Part shown: positions 24,523 to 35,800 of the stretch, piece after piece
How the letters are laid out: each line of letters starts with the position of its first letter
Numbering within the stretch: position 1 is the first letter of the stretch
Source of the DNA: Blasia pusilla
Lineage: Eukaryota; Marchantiophyta; Marchantiopsida; Blasiales
DNA length: 64,000 bases
Assembly: GCA_050084515.1 (NCBI GenBank)
Contig: CM114271.1
Span: forward strand, 59,706,001-59,770,000
Direction of reading: 5' to 3'
Position numbers and translations under genes: made by a program
Notes under the pieces: model-generated
What the model saw: the letters and a program-made list of their open reading frames with translations, nothing else
Database searches by the model: none
Told to the model about the DNA's origin: nothing

Positions 24523-25067
24523 TCATGTCCACATACGTGACTGAGCTGTAGGCACCGCTGGTTGTCGAGGCACCATCGATGGTGTGTGTAGTGCCTGTGA
24601 CAATGTGAATGACTGTGGAACCCTGGCCTGCCGTCCATCGGTCCCCTCGGGTGAGTCAATCTCAACTCCACCTCTCAATAGCTCGGTGCCTCTTCCAGCA
24701 TCCCGAGTTACCATTGCAACCGCCTCAACGTGAGTTACACTACACATAAACCCCATACTGGCGAGATCCTCACGGGGTCAGGGTAAGAGGTAGAAGTTGG
24801 AGCCACACTAGCTCCTCGCGGCTCCGTGCCTTCCCTGAGCTGCATCATCGTCATGGCAGCAATCCTCTGCTCCAACTGATGGATGCGTGAGAGAAGTGTT
24901 GGCTTTGGTGCTCTTGCTCCATCTCCTCTGGCTGGTGGTGGTCCTCTACCACCATGTCCAAGAAGAACTCCCCGACCTCCTCCAAGACAACCGCCCCCAG
25001 GCCCTCGGCCTACCTCTAGATGTGCCTCTTGACGAAGGTCAAAATATCTATCCCTAGTGTGACCATA
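24523..25067 (-). pseudogene. gag C-terminal part of G1
   Basis: The minus-strand frame continues the gag protein from the far side of element B. It opens YGHTRDRYFDLRQE, the second half of a CCHC zinc knuckle with Tyr in place of the last Cys, then a Gly/Arg-rich stretch and a coiled-coil-like LLSRIHQLEQRIAAM. The first half of the knuckle (CDYCHR) is at the right-hand junction, near 36800. The reading frame is contiguous if the element and one copy of its duplicated target are ignored. Confidence 0.75.
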
Positions 25068-25077
25068 TCTGTGACAA
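25068..25077. repeat. target-site duplication of element B, left copy
   Basis: TCTGTGACAA is identical to 36795-36804 and lies directly outside the left terminus of element B. Confidence 0.85.
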
Positions 25078-25260
25078 GGGGGCTGGAATTTTGGCAGGAG
25101 AGAGTAAGAGAGGAGAGGAAGAGAGGAGAGGAAGAGAGGAAGAGAGGAGAGTCTCTCTTCAAAAAAAAGGGCCAAATCCGCCTCCTCTCTTCAAAACTTT
25201 TTGACATATTTGAAATTTTTGTTTGCTTTCAAATTCAGGAAATCTTTAGAAGAGAGTATT
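25078..25260 (+). repeat. left terminal inverted repeat region of element B
   Basis: It begins GGGGGCTGG, then TAAGAGAGGAGAGGAAGAG repeats, CTCTCTTCAAAAAAAAG and AAACTTTTTGACATATTTG. It pairs imperfectly with the right end; the TAAGAG(AG)GAGAGGAAGAG core is the best-matching block. Confidence 0.65.
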
Positions 25261-25362
25261 TAGTGGTCCACATTTGGCCCTAAAAAAACCTCCTCTTTCC
25301 TAGGGGCGAGAAAAAAGGAGACATCATAAGACCACCCTAAACATTTTTCCATCACTCTCCAT

Positions 25363-25700
25363 GTGAGCCTAAGTTTCTTAACATTCCCTATCTCGGTCAA
25401 CAAAAAGCAGTGCCCTTGGTATTTTTGTTGGAGGACCACCCGGATGGGTACCTCTCTTTTGCAGGATTGTTGCTGCATCATGGCCTCCCCTAAATTGCCC
25501 CATAACCAACTTTTCTTCGGTTATGAATGGTGTCTGCTCAAGAAAGTTGGTCTTGAGGAACAAATCAGATCCTTAGGCCGAGAAACCGAGAAGTGCACCC
25601 TCCCAACCCGTAAGAAAGCTCACCATAAGAAAGGAAAGATTTTTAGAAGTGATTTTCTTCCACCTCGCACCCACGACGATCTAATGGGTTGGGAATCCAA
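25363..25700 (+). pseudogene. fragment homologous to the BRCT-like gene at 7.5 kb
   Basis: The plus strand here matches the minus strand around 7600-7490: CACCCGGATG, then CTCTTTTGCAGGATTGT and a segment encoding MASPKLPHN. A frame then continues LGRETEKC, which parallels LGGRETNC there. The TTTTGCAGG boundary resembles a splice acceptor in both copies. No BRCT motif follows. The fragment shows that the 6.7-9.3 kb gene, or part of it, also travelled inside this transposon family. Confidence 0.5.
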
Positions 25701-25739
25701 AATGGCAATCCGAGCAGGTAGTAAGAATCTGCACATCTT

Positions 25740-26870
25740 AGACAAGAAAAGAAGCCTACTCGGTTGGACGAATGAAGGGAACGAGCAAAAGTCAAGAAGC
25801 CCGCCACAATGCGCGTGAAGTTGGTCTCACCGGATCGAGTCCGATCACTCAGCGATCAACTCCGCCGGAATCGGACAGGTTGCTTGGAAATGGTTAAAAA
25901 GTTGCGTGGGCAAAAAGCAAAAAGTCGGAATCATACGGGTTGCGAATTGTAATTCGAGTAGCTAAAAGAACAAAATCCACAAGTCCAAAAACATATTCCA
26001 GCAAACTTTTACAAACACCATTATGGGTTGAAAAATCTGCCCTTTATTACCTCCGAAGGAACCTCGAAATGTACATTTCACCTAGTCTATGATTTCTTCA
26101 GCCTCGTCATCTACAAATTTACTCCTAACTCTCCTCGTGATGCATACCAAAGGAATGTCCCGGGACTCAAGTGGCTCCTCTGGCCGATTGTAGACGGGGA
26201 TCGAAAATGTTGGCGAATTCGAGAGCCTTGGCCCCCCCCTAGATACACCATAACGGTCCCATGTAACGTGTCTCGAGTCCCACCGCCTTCCTCGGCAGTA
26301 TACCTTGTACGCTCTGCAATGTGACACCCATCCAGTATCAATATCTACTCCGTCCCCGGTAATACCACTATGGCAACCGCATAGGTAGAAGGAATCCAAC
26401 ACGTCTGAGAGAAGAAAAGAAGCCTACGCCTGCTTTTACGAGTTGAGGGGAAGGTGCCAAGGGAAGAAGCCCGCCAGAGTGCCTCTTAAGTTAGACCAAC
26501 ATGGAAAGGGTCCGATCAGGCAACCTATCGGAATTGTACAGGTTGCCTGGAGGTGGTAAAAAGGGTGTAGTGGTCAAAAAGCGAAAAGTTGCAAGGAGGA
26601 GAAATCCGATGGGTTGCAGTGGTCATAAAGTGAAAGTTGCAAGCAGGAGAAATCCGACGGGTTGCAAAGTAGAAGTCCGTGGAGTACATAGACGATCACA
26701 TTCGAAAAGACAAAATGATCAGCAAACATTTACAAGCACCACCATCGATCGAAAAAATCTTCTACTTTATATCATCCGAAAAAAGCTCGGAATTGTACAT
26801 TTGATCTATTCTATGAAATCTTTTGCCTCATTATCAAAAAACTCCCTACTCCAAACGCTGCAATCAAGCT
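25740..26870. repeat. tandem duplication, unit about 670 bp
   Basis: 25740-26100 matches 26406-26860: AAAAGAAGCCTAC, AGAAGCCCGCCA, a palindrome copy, CAGCAAAC(A/T)TTTACAA and the run around TGTACATTT(C/G)A. The unit covers the 3' end of the ParB-methyltransferase gene and its flank. The outer copy has diverged more. Confidence 0.7.
25850..26670. repeat. diverged 27-bp palindromes in the duplicated segment
   Basis: Degenerate copies occur near 25860 and 25925 and again near 26520, 26590 and 26645. They are the outermost group on the left side of element B. Confidence 0.65.
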
Positions 26871-26891
26871 GGGTCGTTGAGTTCTTTGAAC

Positions 26892-28539
26892 TCACTCGTC
26901 ATCGTCCGAGAGCTCTTGCAAAATCACTTTCGGCCTTGCCCTCCCGATTTTGGGAATCGTTGGAAGTGACGATGGAGTCACTACTAAGGGTGGCTCTGGA
27001 ACCGGAGCTCTCGGCTTCGGTGGAGAGTTGTACGCCCCAACGAGCCTTTCGTATTCTGCCTTTGCCTCCTTGCAAAGGTCAAATAGTTCCTGCCTTCCCT
27101 CGAGGCACAGAATGTTCTTGCCACTCTGCCAGGCGCCTTTGATCCTTGCCCCTGAAAGTCCTACTAAGTCGAACACCAAGTCACCCGGCCTTGAGCAGAG
27201 CTCGATGAGCGTTTGCATTAGGGCTGGCGACTTTTCCCTTCCTCCCAGAAGTGGGGTACTGTCTTGCATGTAAATTCCCGGGGGGGAATTGTACAAACTA
27301 TCTAAGATGTACCCATCTGAGCATGGATCCACATGATCCTGGATCTTGAACACCTCGAAATTGTGCTCGGGTCGAACGAAGCAGTAGACCTAGGAGTGGT
27401 CCATCTGTAAATCAGCACGTTGGAAACAATGTCACAAACTAAAGAAGTCGCCTTGAGAACATTTTCAATAACTGACTTTGGATCAACCTGTCGGAGTCCG
27501 ACGGGTTGTTTTGTCCCGAACCAACCCGTCGGAACCCGACGGGTTGCAGTTGCTTTTGGGTTTTCCTAGTTGATTTTGGTTTTTGGATGCAACCCGTCGG
27601 AAGGCGACGGGCGACGGGTTGCTCTCAGCCGAGCATGGTCTGCTCTAAGCCAGCAACCCGTCGCCTTCCGACGGGTTGCTCACGGACAAAAAAAACCCAG
27701 ATTGACTCTCATTCTACACATCATTATAAGATAATTGAAATTATTGTACAGGAATTGAGCCTTACCCGAATCTGACTCGTCGCGGATCGGAGTGGGTACT
27801 CATTTTTTATGATCCACGATTGTGCCGTCCTCCACTTTAGCGACCTCTTGACGCACAGGAGGTTGAAGAGCTCGTCCTTGCTCCCTCCAGTCAACACCAA
27901 GAAGCAGCCCCTGTCACTCAGATAGGCGTCTGAAAAGGAGAACAAAAGTGCAATCTGGTCATAAGTGAGCGGCACATTCCACTCAGGTACCTCGTCCGAC
28001 GGATTCTCGCCCCAAAGTCGCAACCCCGAGGGCAGATCGGCGATCAAGAGATCCACCGCAACCTCTTCGACCACTCCATTCACCGTCCAAGCAGCGTGCC
28101 CGTTTCGTTGGAGCTTCCGTCCCAGCATTGTCAATTTTTTGATGGCTGGTGTCGACGCTTGAGAACTGAAGCTCTTCAGCTCATCGAGTAAAGGAGTGAA
28201 CTGAAGGAGGACGCTTGTGCGGGTCGTTGTTTGTCTGTGTCTTCCCAAGGATGATGAGTTGTATTCTCCTTGAGACAACCTGGGCACCTCTCGCTTCCGC
28301 TTCTCCCTAGCCTGGGGACGGCTTGTCGGGGTTTCTATGACCTCGGATTTTGGTGGCGTTTTTTTCGCCGAGGACCTGGTCCGACCCTCTCTCCCCGCTC
28401 GTCCGGACGATTCCGCCTCTGGCCTTGAATCTTCAGCCTCTCTTTGGGAAGACTCGGCCTCTGAATTTTTCCCTCCCCTCGCCTTGCCTTTGAGACCCGC
28501 TATGGATTTGTCTTTGGCTGTCCGGACCTTGGAAGCCAA
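26892..28539 (-). other. methyltransferase domain (exons 5 and 6) of the ParB fusion protein
   Basis: Exon 5 opens with a Lys/Arg/Ser-rich linker, then reads VDLLIADLPSGLRLWGE (about 28053), WNVPLTYDQIALLFSF and RGCFLVLTGG. This is the layout around motif IV of beta-class N4-cytosine/N6-adenine methyltransferases, with DLPS in place of DPPY. Exon 6 reads EKSPALMQTLIELCSRPGD, VFDLVGLSGA (about 27173) and ILCLEGRQELF, matching motifs X and I (KPxxLxxxLI...GDxVLDPFxGSGT...xxGxExD) in the permuted order. Both key motifs are altered, so catalysis is doubtful in this copy. Binding of DNA or AdoMet could persist, but that is inference. Confidence 0.6.
27485..27690. repeat. palindromic 27-bp repeats in intron 5 (element B)
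   Basis: Four well-conserved copies lie near 27488, 27523, 27589 and 27653. Their centres are AGT, AAC, AAG and CTT, and one has a duplicated CGACGGG block. They lie between the two methyltransferase exons. Confidence 0.9.
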
Positions 28540-28598
28540 CTCAGCTGTCTCGTGGGCCTGCTCTTCTGCATCTCCTCTGAAGAAGTCTTCAGCCGGAT

Positions 28599-29796
28599 TT
28601 AAATTGGGGATGTCGTCTTGTCCCGAGGCCCCTTTGCATCATGAAGCACTTGTAAGTCCTTCTCCGTGATGTCTTCGGGGTCGTTGAAGTCGAGCCAAAT
28701 GGGGCAATTCTCCACCTCCCAATCGGACATGTGCTGCCCCATCTCCACGTCGTACATGGAGAATGTCTCTGCATCCGGCGGCGAAGCCCACAATTTCAAG
28801 GCTACCGGTAATTTTCCCCACGTACCTGCGTTCTTACACTGGACGAGGTCCCTGAAGACCATCCGTTGGGTTACTTTTAGTCAAACAGAATTGGCCGTCT
28901 GCTCCTGTAGATCTCGCTTCTTCTTCGCTTGATCCCGTTTGTTCCCCTCTACTTCTTCGTCAAGCTCTGCCTGAGGGAGGACGCAAACCTTGAACATGGT
29001 CTTGAATCCTGGGTTTTTGGTTGGCTTGTCCCGGATGTCGTCAAGCCAAACCTCGTAATCTCCACAACTTTCAAGGTTTGCTTCCGGCGAAATGGGCTCT
29101 AATCTTCTGAGCTCCGCTTGCAGACCGTCCAGCACGGACTTCCCGATTACCCGCAACGCGTCCCAGAACGACCATTCACGTAGCCAATGCGAGATCATTG
29201 GATCGGACACACCCGGAGGATGGTGTGCCGCCCTCTTCTGGGCCTCTGAGCCCTCCAGACTGATTTTCATCAGTTGTTTCCTCCTGAACTCGCTTATCCC
29301 GGACAACGCAAACCAATGCACGCAATCCAGCGACACTTTCTCCCCAATCCAACCATGCATATCTTCATCCCTCTTCCGCTGGCGCTTGATAATCGCCTTC
29401 AGCTCCTTGTAGAACTCCGGACCAAGTTCGGGGCTGAGAATACTGATGTATCGCTGCATCTTGCTCGATGTATTTTGTTGCAAAGCAGACATCTGCGGCT
29501 TGATGAATTTGGCGCGCTCAGACGCATATACCTTCTCCCTCCGTTCCAGCTCCAGTGCAGCCCTTTTCTTCGCGGCCTGTATCTTCGACCAGCAAAGGAT
29601 GGTTACGGCTGCATCTTGAGAAATAAACTTGTTTGCCCAAGTTTTCTTCTTAATCTGAGCACCCTTTGCAAGCATCTGATTGACAAGGGCATCGCCCAAG
29701 AACCCCCTATACTCTCCCGGGTACGTCGTAAGCACCTTCCTCACCCGATCGCAGTCCTGGATCCAGTGGTGGGTGACATTCCCCTCCGATACAATC
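28599..29796 (-). other. central helical region (exons 3 and 4) of the ParB fusion protein
   Basis: After a TGTGCAG acceptor at 29797 the frame reads IVSEGNVTHHW, then a long Lys/Arg/Glu-rich helical stretch, WIGEKVSLDCVHWFAL and FWDALRVIGKSVL. Exon 4 continues WGKLPVALKLWASPP and an acidic DFNDPEDITEKDL. No named domain is recognised. In bacterial ParB-methylase fusions a helix-turn-helix region occupies this position; whether this region does the same cannot be judged by eye. Confidence 0.4.
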
Positions 29797-29811
29797 CTGC
29801 ACATCCAAACT

Positions 29812-30240
29812 CAACCCGTCAGGAAATTACATGGGTTCTTGCAACTCGTCGGACTCCGACGGGTCGTCACAGCTCAAGGTCGGATTCTAGCAACAAGCTA
29901 AATGATGCAACTCGTCGGAGTCCGACGGATTGCATTCAGATTTGCTAATGCCTAGTAAGCAAACCGTCGGAGTCCGACGAGTTGCATTCTTAAAAAAACA
30001 TCCTCACAAGGCGGCCTGTCGAGCAACCCGTCGGACTCCGAAGGTTTGCTTTGGGCCAAAAACTAGTTAAATCTATGTTCAATCAAACAAGTCGTCAGAG
30101 TCCGACGAGTTGCAATCTTAAAAAAACATCCGAAAAAGCATGCAGTCCAGCAACCCGTCGGAGTCCAACGAGTTGCTTTCGGCAAAACAAACCTAACCCA
30201 TTCATCAATCGAGCAACTCGTCGGAGTCCGACGAGTTGCG
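29812..30240. repeat. palindromic 27-bp repeat array in intron 2 (element B)
   Basis: Eight copies start near 29813, 29840, 29909, 29960, 30023, 30088, 30150 and 30213, mostly 60-65 bp apart, with unrelated spacers of about 35 bp. Centres are AGT or ACT. The array fills nearly the whole intron between the ParB-like exon and the next exon. Confidence 0.92.
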
Positions 30241-30260
30241 AAAGTGTTAAAGATACTCAC

Positions 30261-30721
30261 GTGTTCATGGCATGCATTGCCATCTCCACCGTCGCCATGT
30301 GATGAGGGTATGGGTGAAGGACCATTGCCTTCATGCAGAAATGTGCCTCCAATGAGTTGGGCCGCTCCTCCGCAAACTTGGTCCACGCCATGAACCTGTG
30401 ATTTCCATCCCAGATGAAGAAATGCAGATTCCTCATCCAACTGAATTCCGTGCCCTCAACTTGCCTTCTGAAGTCATGGTCTTGCATCCTCCAGAATGTG
30501 TCGAGCTTTTCGAAGTCCTCCTCGGTAACCAGAGCTTGGGTTCCATGCTTGTCGTAAGGCTGAACATAGAAGGGAGGAAAGTTGTCGACGTAGGATGCTG
30601 TCGCCGCCGATTGTTTTAGCTTCGCGATGTCCTCGTCGGACTGAATTTCGCAGACGTATTCCATTGTCCGCAATCGGCAGAGTGGAATCCTTGGGGCGTT
30701 GTGGCCCTCAATGAGTGCCAT
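30261..30721 (-). other. ParB-like domain (exon 2) of the fusion protein
   Basis: The exon starts ALIEGHNAPRIPLCRL, like the opening strand of ParB-N domains, and later reads FFIWDGNHRFMAWTKFAEE (about 30412). The DGNHR block resembles the D/E-G-x-x-R nucleotide-binding motif shared by ParB and sulfiredoxin-like proteins. YVQPYDKHGTQALVTEEDF lies between the two. The exon is open end to end in element B, whereas in element A it carries three TAG codons. Splice sites on both sides are conserved in the two copies. Confidence 0.6.
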
Positions 30722-31718
30722 CTGCTTTACCACCTGTCAGAACCGGGACAAGAGGAATAAGCTACACTGAAATCCCAATGAATTGCAATTCACATAATTA
30801 AAAAAACCCAGAACCTCTCTTACCCGCTCGAAAATGGGGTCGGTTTCTTGACCAGCTAACTTGTCTCAGCCAGAGGCTGGCAAATCGACTGGGAACTCAT
30901 CGATCCCATAGAGGTCGATGTCCTCCGCCGGGCTTGGAGTCGAGAATGACCGCTCTCCGGCTTCTTCGGCCATGTCCACCATCTCCACGCTGGCGGTCCT
31001 CATGACCTCGTGGTCATCGATTTCAACTTCTGTTGTTTCCACTATATTGATTGTGTCCCCGGACTTCGTGGGGGACATTTCCCGCATCTCAACACTTGCG
31101 ATTGGACGGGCTGGGCTATCGTCAATGGCTATCGCTTTTTCCCTCCTCGCTTTAGCCAATTCTGCCCTCCTCACCGACGCGTCCAGACCCTTCTTTTCTC
31201 TCTTTTCGTCGGCGATCCTTTTCTTCAAGGCCTGCGACGTCTCGGCCTCTGCGTTTTGTTTATCTAGCGCCTCTTGAACACGTCTCGCAAGAAGCACTTG
31301 GTTGTGCATCTCCGCTTCCCTTTCCCGCTCCTCGATTTCCTGCTGCCTAATTTCATTCGCCGAACGAGGCCCAGGTGAAGCTGACGCAGGAGTCCTAATG
31401 GACTTCGGAGTGAAGCTCCCAGACTTGTTGGCTTATGATTTTTCCTCGTCATTTTTGCCGGAAATGCCTCCACCTATGTCCACGACGAATTCCTTGATCA
31501 GTCGCCTTGCTGATGTCAAGATGGGAGCTCGAATCGCCTTGATGGTTAGCTCGAATCGTCCCGCTATCGCTCGGTCGAACCGTCTCGCTCTCGTTCCCTC
31601 CTATCAACTCGTGATGTGTGAAATGCCCCTTCGTATCTGATCAGCTGCTGCGCGGGAGAGTGAGGAGTGAGGAATGAAGATCGCAAAATGAGAAACCGGA
31701 AATGAGCGATTTCTGCCC

Positions 31719-31726
31719 TATTTATA
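31719..31726 (-). promoter_or_regulatory. TATA box of the ParB-methyltransferase gene (element B)
   Basis: The minus strand reads AGTATAAATAGG, identical over 11 bases to the box at 16188 in element A, about 270 bases upstream of the ATG. Confidence 0.6.
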
Positions 31727-31814
31727 CTTTTCTAGCCGTTGAGCTGACCGTTGGGTCCCGTCGTCCTTTCCACGGCGACGTGCCGGATGTTACAGAAGTC
31801 TGGACGTGAAAAAT

Positions 31815-32540
31815 GGCAACCCGTCGGAGTCCGACAGGTTGCGCGGCTCCGCCATCCTGGGTACGTCGCCACGTGCGCGAGCAACCCGTCGGAGACCGAC
31901 GGGTTGAGCGGCTCCGTCGTCTTCGGAAAAGAACGCGAGGTACCCGCGCAACCCGTCGGAGACCGACATGTTGCGCGCCTCCGCCATCCTGGGTACGTCG
32001 CCACGTGCGCGAGCAACCCGTCGGAGACCGACGGGTTGAGCGGCTCCGTCGTCTTCGAAAACAACGCGAGGCACCCGCGCAACCCGTCGGAGACCGACAT
32101 GTTGCGCGCCTCCGCCGTGTTTGGGACGGGAACGGGACGTATCTTGGGCAATCCGTCGGAGACCGTTGGGTTGCACGCTTCCCTCATCAAGGGTTAGGAA
32201 CGAGGGCTTCCCGTGCAAGTCGTCGGAGTCTGGCTGGCTGCACCATAAGGCAAGGCCCTTGCGCAACCCGTTGGACGGCGACGGGTTGCACGCCTCACCG
32301 TCTTTGGGCTAAAAGGCGAGGCACCCACGACACTTGTCGGGAACAGACGGTTTGCACGCCTCCGGCATCTTCGGGCAAGAAGGATCGGTATCCGAGCAAC
32401 TCGTCGAAGAGCGACGGGTTGCTCGCTTCGACAATGTTTAGCAGAAGCTTGCAACCCGTCCGATGCCGACGGGTTGCAGGCTTCGGTTAGCTTCGGGTAA
32501 TTTCTGAGTTACCAGGACTCCGACGGGTTCCAAGTGTGAT
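31815..32540. repeat. palindromic 27-bp repeat array, intergenic (element B)
   Basis: Twelve copies run from 31818 to about 32530, 48-70 bp apart. A unit of about 131 bp (CCGCCATCCTGGGTACGTCG and following) is duplicated at 31850 and 31981. The array sits upstream of both divergent genes. Centres are mostly AGA or AGT. Confidence 0.92.
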
Positions 32541-32861
32541 GCGCAACCCTCTGCTTCCCAAATCCGGTAACATATTGCAAGAGAATTGAATGTGTTACAG
32601 AATTGGATCCATTGTGTCAGACAATGTCACCCACCGAATTCATCTTGTCAGTAAAAATCTGTCAGGAGTATCTGTTTCCTATTCACTATAAATTAAATAT
32701 TCTCATTCTCATTCTCATTCTCAGTCTCCTCCCGTTGGAATCTTCTTGGAATGGATAATTATGTTAAGCTCACTTGTGGCAGTCATCTGGCGGCCTTTCC
32801 TCAATAGGAAATCATTCGACCCCAAGCTCGTGAGTCTTTCATAGCAGTGGATGAAAATCTT

Positions 32862-35800
32862 CTGTCTGTTCGATTTCTTCTTCAAATTGGAACCATCTTT
32901 GTATCCAAAGATGTTAGGTGGACTGTACGGAAGATATTATAGGTGAGACGGTCCAGCCAGTGACCTCAGACCGTAAAGTATGGAATCTCCTACCTCTACC
33001 AAATGGTCAATACAGAGTTTACGGCCTGCCCCTGAATTCGTCTGTTTCCCAAGTAGACGGTCTAGAATTTCCTAGTGCTCCGAGCTCTACGTTTGCAACT
33101 CCAAGCTCTGCAGATCCGGCTTCGACTCCAACTTCGCACGCTCATAACAATGTTGTTTTTCCAGAAGAGATTCCGGATGTTATCAACCTCAGTGGATCTG
33201 TCGGGCACCAATCGGGCCCTCTGTCCGCCTACTCGTTCCTCTTGCGAGTATCAGGCAATAGTTTGCTTTTGTCTCTGCCCTTGAAAATGTTCAAGCACAT
33301 TCTTGTCGATGAGCTGCCGCCCACGTACGATGGTAATTGCATTTTTGAGTTGCCTCCACTTGCTGCTCCTGCTCAAAAGAAGGATGGAGGACGCCTTAAG
33401 GGTATGGATAGAAAGTCTGATTGTCATCGATGGTGCAGGCTTCAACGGACCAGTGCTTCAATTCCACATGGTCCTTGGATTGTCTCCCGCCGCCAATGCG
33501 TGGGAGCCTTGGAGTGTAGAAGTCCAGCATGCCCGTATCTAGAGCGCAACGGGCAAGTCAATACGTCGCAATTCCCTCTCAAGAATGCAGAAACTCCATA
33601 CGAGGTCGGTGCCACCATACCGCCGGGAGGCCATCGATGTTCTCATTGTCAGGCATCTGCGTTGGAGCGTGTCCTGCATACATATTTTTCATTGTCCACA
33701 ACTTGGGCTCCACGTCAAAGTATACAAGGCTGGAAGTTCATGTTGGCTCCCACACTCATCCTGTGACCGATGCAATTCAAAGACACATCAAGGAGGATGT
33801 GGCGAAGAAAGTAGCCGAGGTCTACAGAAACTCTCCGGGTTTAAATCCGGAGTGATCAAGTTCACAACGGCATCACAAATTTGTGAACAATTGCTTGGAA
33901 TCCCTGGACAAGGCGAGATCACGGCGGTTGAGGAGAAACAACTTTGGGAAAATCTCGCATTTCTCGCTGATCCTGAATGCTTCCGGAATTTGCTGCGTCA
34001 GATACGAGTTCTGAATGGAAAGACGGCCGAAATGGATGCCATCGCCAGAATCAAGGCCAACTCCATATTTCCATTCATTCAGAGATGGCAGTTCATGGGC
34101 CAAGGAGGCGAGGGATCTAGGGCCTATGTCTTCAAAATGTCAACCACAGGTCCGTTGAGTGGCCTCGATCTTATAGATCGAATGAGGGAAGGGGAAGATC
34201 TTTACGAGTGGGTAAGCTTTGATATTTGCTCTGAGTCTTTGAACGGATGGTTTGATGGGTGCTCACGTTTATGACCATGTGGAGAAGGGACTCAAAACTA
34301 TATTTGTCTGTGAAGTAAAGGCAGAAGATGTTGGCAGTTTGAAGATGTGCTGGTTACTCTTACTGGAGGTGGTGAAGGAAAACAAAAGGCCACCTCCGGA
34401 AATTTATGGGTTCATGGCAGACAATGCACAACCTAGGTGGATTGCTATCCGGGAAGTGTTCTGGGGTGGAGAGGTTCAATCGGAGAGGGAAAGGTCGGAT
34501 GCTTTCCATTTGCAACAGTCTGTGACCCGGTACACCAAATCTTGCATCAAGGAGAATAAGAGGACAGAGCATGTCACTCTACTCCAACGCTGCAAGGATA
34601 GCAAAACCTTGAGGGAGGCCATGGAATGCCAGGAAGAACTTCATGGGTGGTGGAGGAAGCATGCAATTGAGGGGAAGTACAAAGAGTTATGCTCTTGGTT
34701 AAGTTGGTGGACTGTACGTATGAGACAATGGGGAAACTTCATGCGGCAAGTGAGTTCACTATTTTGTCTTGTCAAGCTCACGCTGAGAATTGTTTGTAAA
34801 GTTGTAGCTCAGGATGAGAAGCGTGGGAATTATATGGATTTCAAACCCAAGAAACCAAGCAAGCTGTCGGATGCGACGGGTTGCCCGAGTGTGCAACCCG
34901 ACGGAAACCGACGGGTTGCATCCAGATGTTTGGTGCAACCCGAGTGTGCAACCCGTCGGGACCCAATGGGTCACAGAGTCGTTCATGGGATGCCTCGGCC
35001 TTGCAACCCGTCGGGTTCCGACGGGTTGCAGTAGGTGGGTTTAAGGTTACAACACGTCGGGACCCGACGGGTCGCAGAGTCGTTCATGGGATGCCTCGGG
35101 CCTGCAACCCGTCTAGTTCTGACAGGTCGCTTATTTCTTTGACTCCTGAGTTATTTTCGTTCCCTTCTAACATTGCCGTCGTTGCAGGGATTGAACGTTC
35201 ATGAAAATGCCCTCTGCCCCAACACAAGTGGAGCAGAAAGTGTTCATTCCTCTTGGAGATCGTCACAAGCTTGCCAACGAATTTCACTTGTGGAGGCATG
35301 CCAACAAGACCAGGCAAGAGCAATGCTACCATCTGCCAGCATCCCATATCTTTCTCACAAAAGGCATAACAAAAGGAAAAGGGCCGTCGATCTACGAGCT
35401 CTGTGTCGTATGTAATTTGTGAGATCTGGTGATGAAAAATTGTATGTCGAAGCCTTCAACCGGTGCGTAGTGGAACTCCACTCGAGCAAGACGTACACAT
35501 TGGTGGGGATATTCGTGGGCGGGTTTCAAGGCGTCCCCATGATGGATGGTGGTAGAGAGTCGAACGAGACTCGTGGAGACCAGATAAGTATCTTGACTTG
35601 AGCGGTGAAGAGGCAACATCGAGGAATGAATCCGGTGATTGATTTGGATGAGGAAATTACACCGCCAGGGGTATTCGGGGACCCCGGACCCGTCCCAAAT
35701 CCGTGATGGAGTTACTTCTCCAAAATCAGTGAATGTTTTATTTCAAAAGCCCTCCGTTCTTTGGAAGTTCGCAACATCCCATCGCATGGGGTGGTTCAAC

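Larger units (their letters stand above)
26892..31452 (-). pseudogene. ParB-like domain / DNA methyltransferase fusion protein (element B)
   Basis: This is a six-exon minus-strand gene. Exon 1 (31452-about 30831) gives a basic start, a Lys/Glu coiled coil and an acidic tail. Exon 2 (30721-30261) is ParB-like. Exon 3 (from 29796), exon 4 (28862-28599) and exon 5 (28539 to about 27776) lead into exon 6 (27353-26892), which ends ELSDDDE. Supported boundaries are AAAGCAG before 30721, GTGAGT after 30261 and TGTGCAG before 29796. Introns 2 and 5 are full of 27-bp palindromes. In bacteria and phages, ParB-N plus DNA modification methylase is a known fusion. The gene diverges from the transposase gene. 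A one-base deletion near the start codon shifts exon 1, so this copy is probably dead. Confidence 0.6.

Noticed and set aside
29812-30240. CRISPR-like array: palindromic repeats with unrelated spacers of regular length
   Set aside because: The DNA is clearly eukaryotic, repeats vary in sequence and centre, no cas genes exist, and the arrays lie in introns of a transposon gene.
31813-32490. A 225-residue plus-strand protein with repeated RRSPTGC-like peptides, and similar frames at 31732-32266 and 34881-35204
   Set aside because: They only translate the 27-bp palindrome arrays; the same peptides appear on both strands and in several frames.
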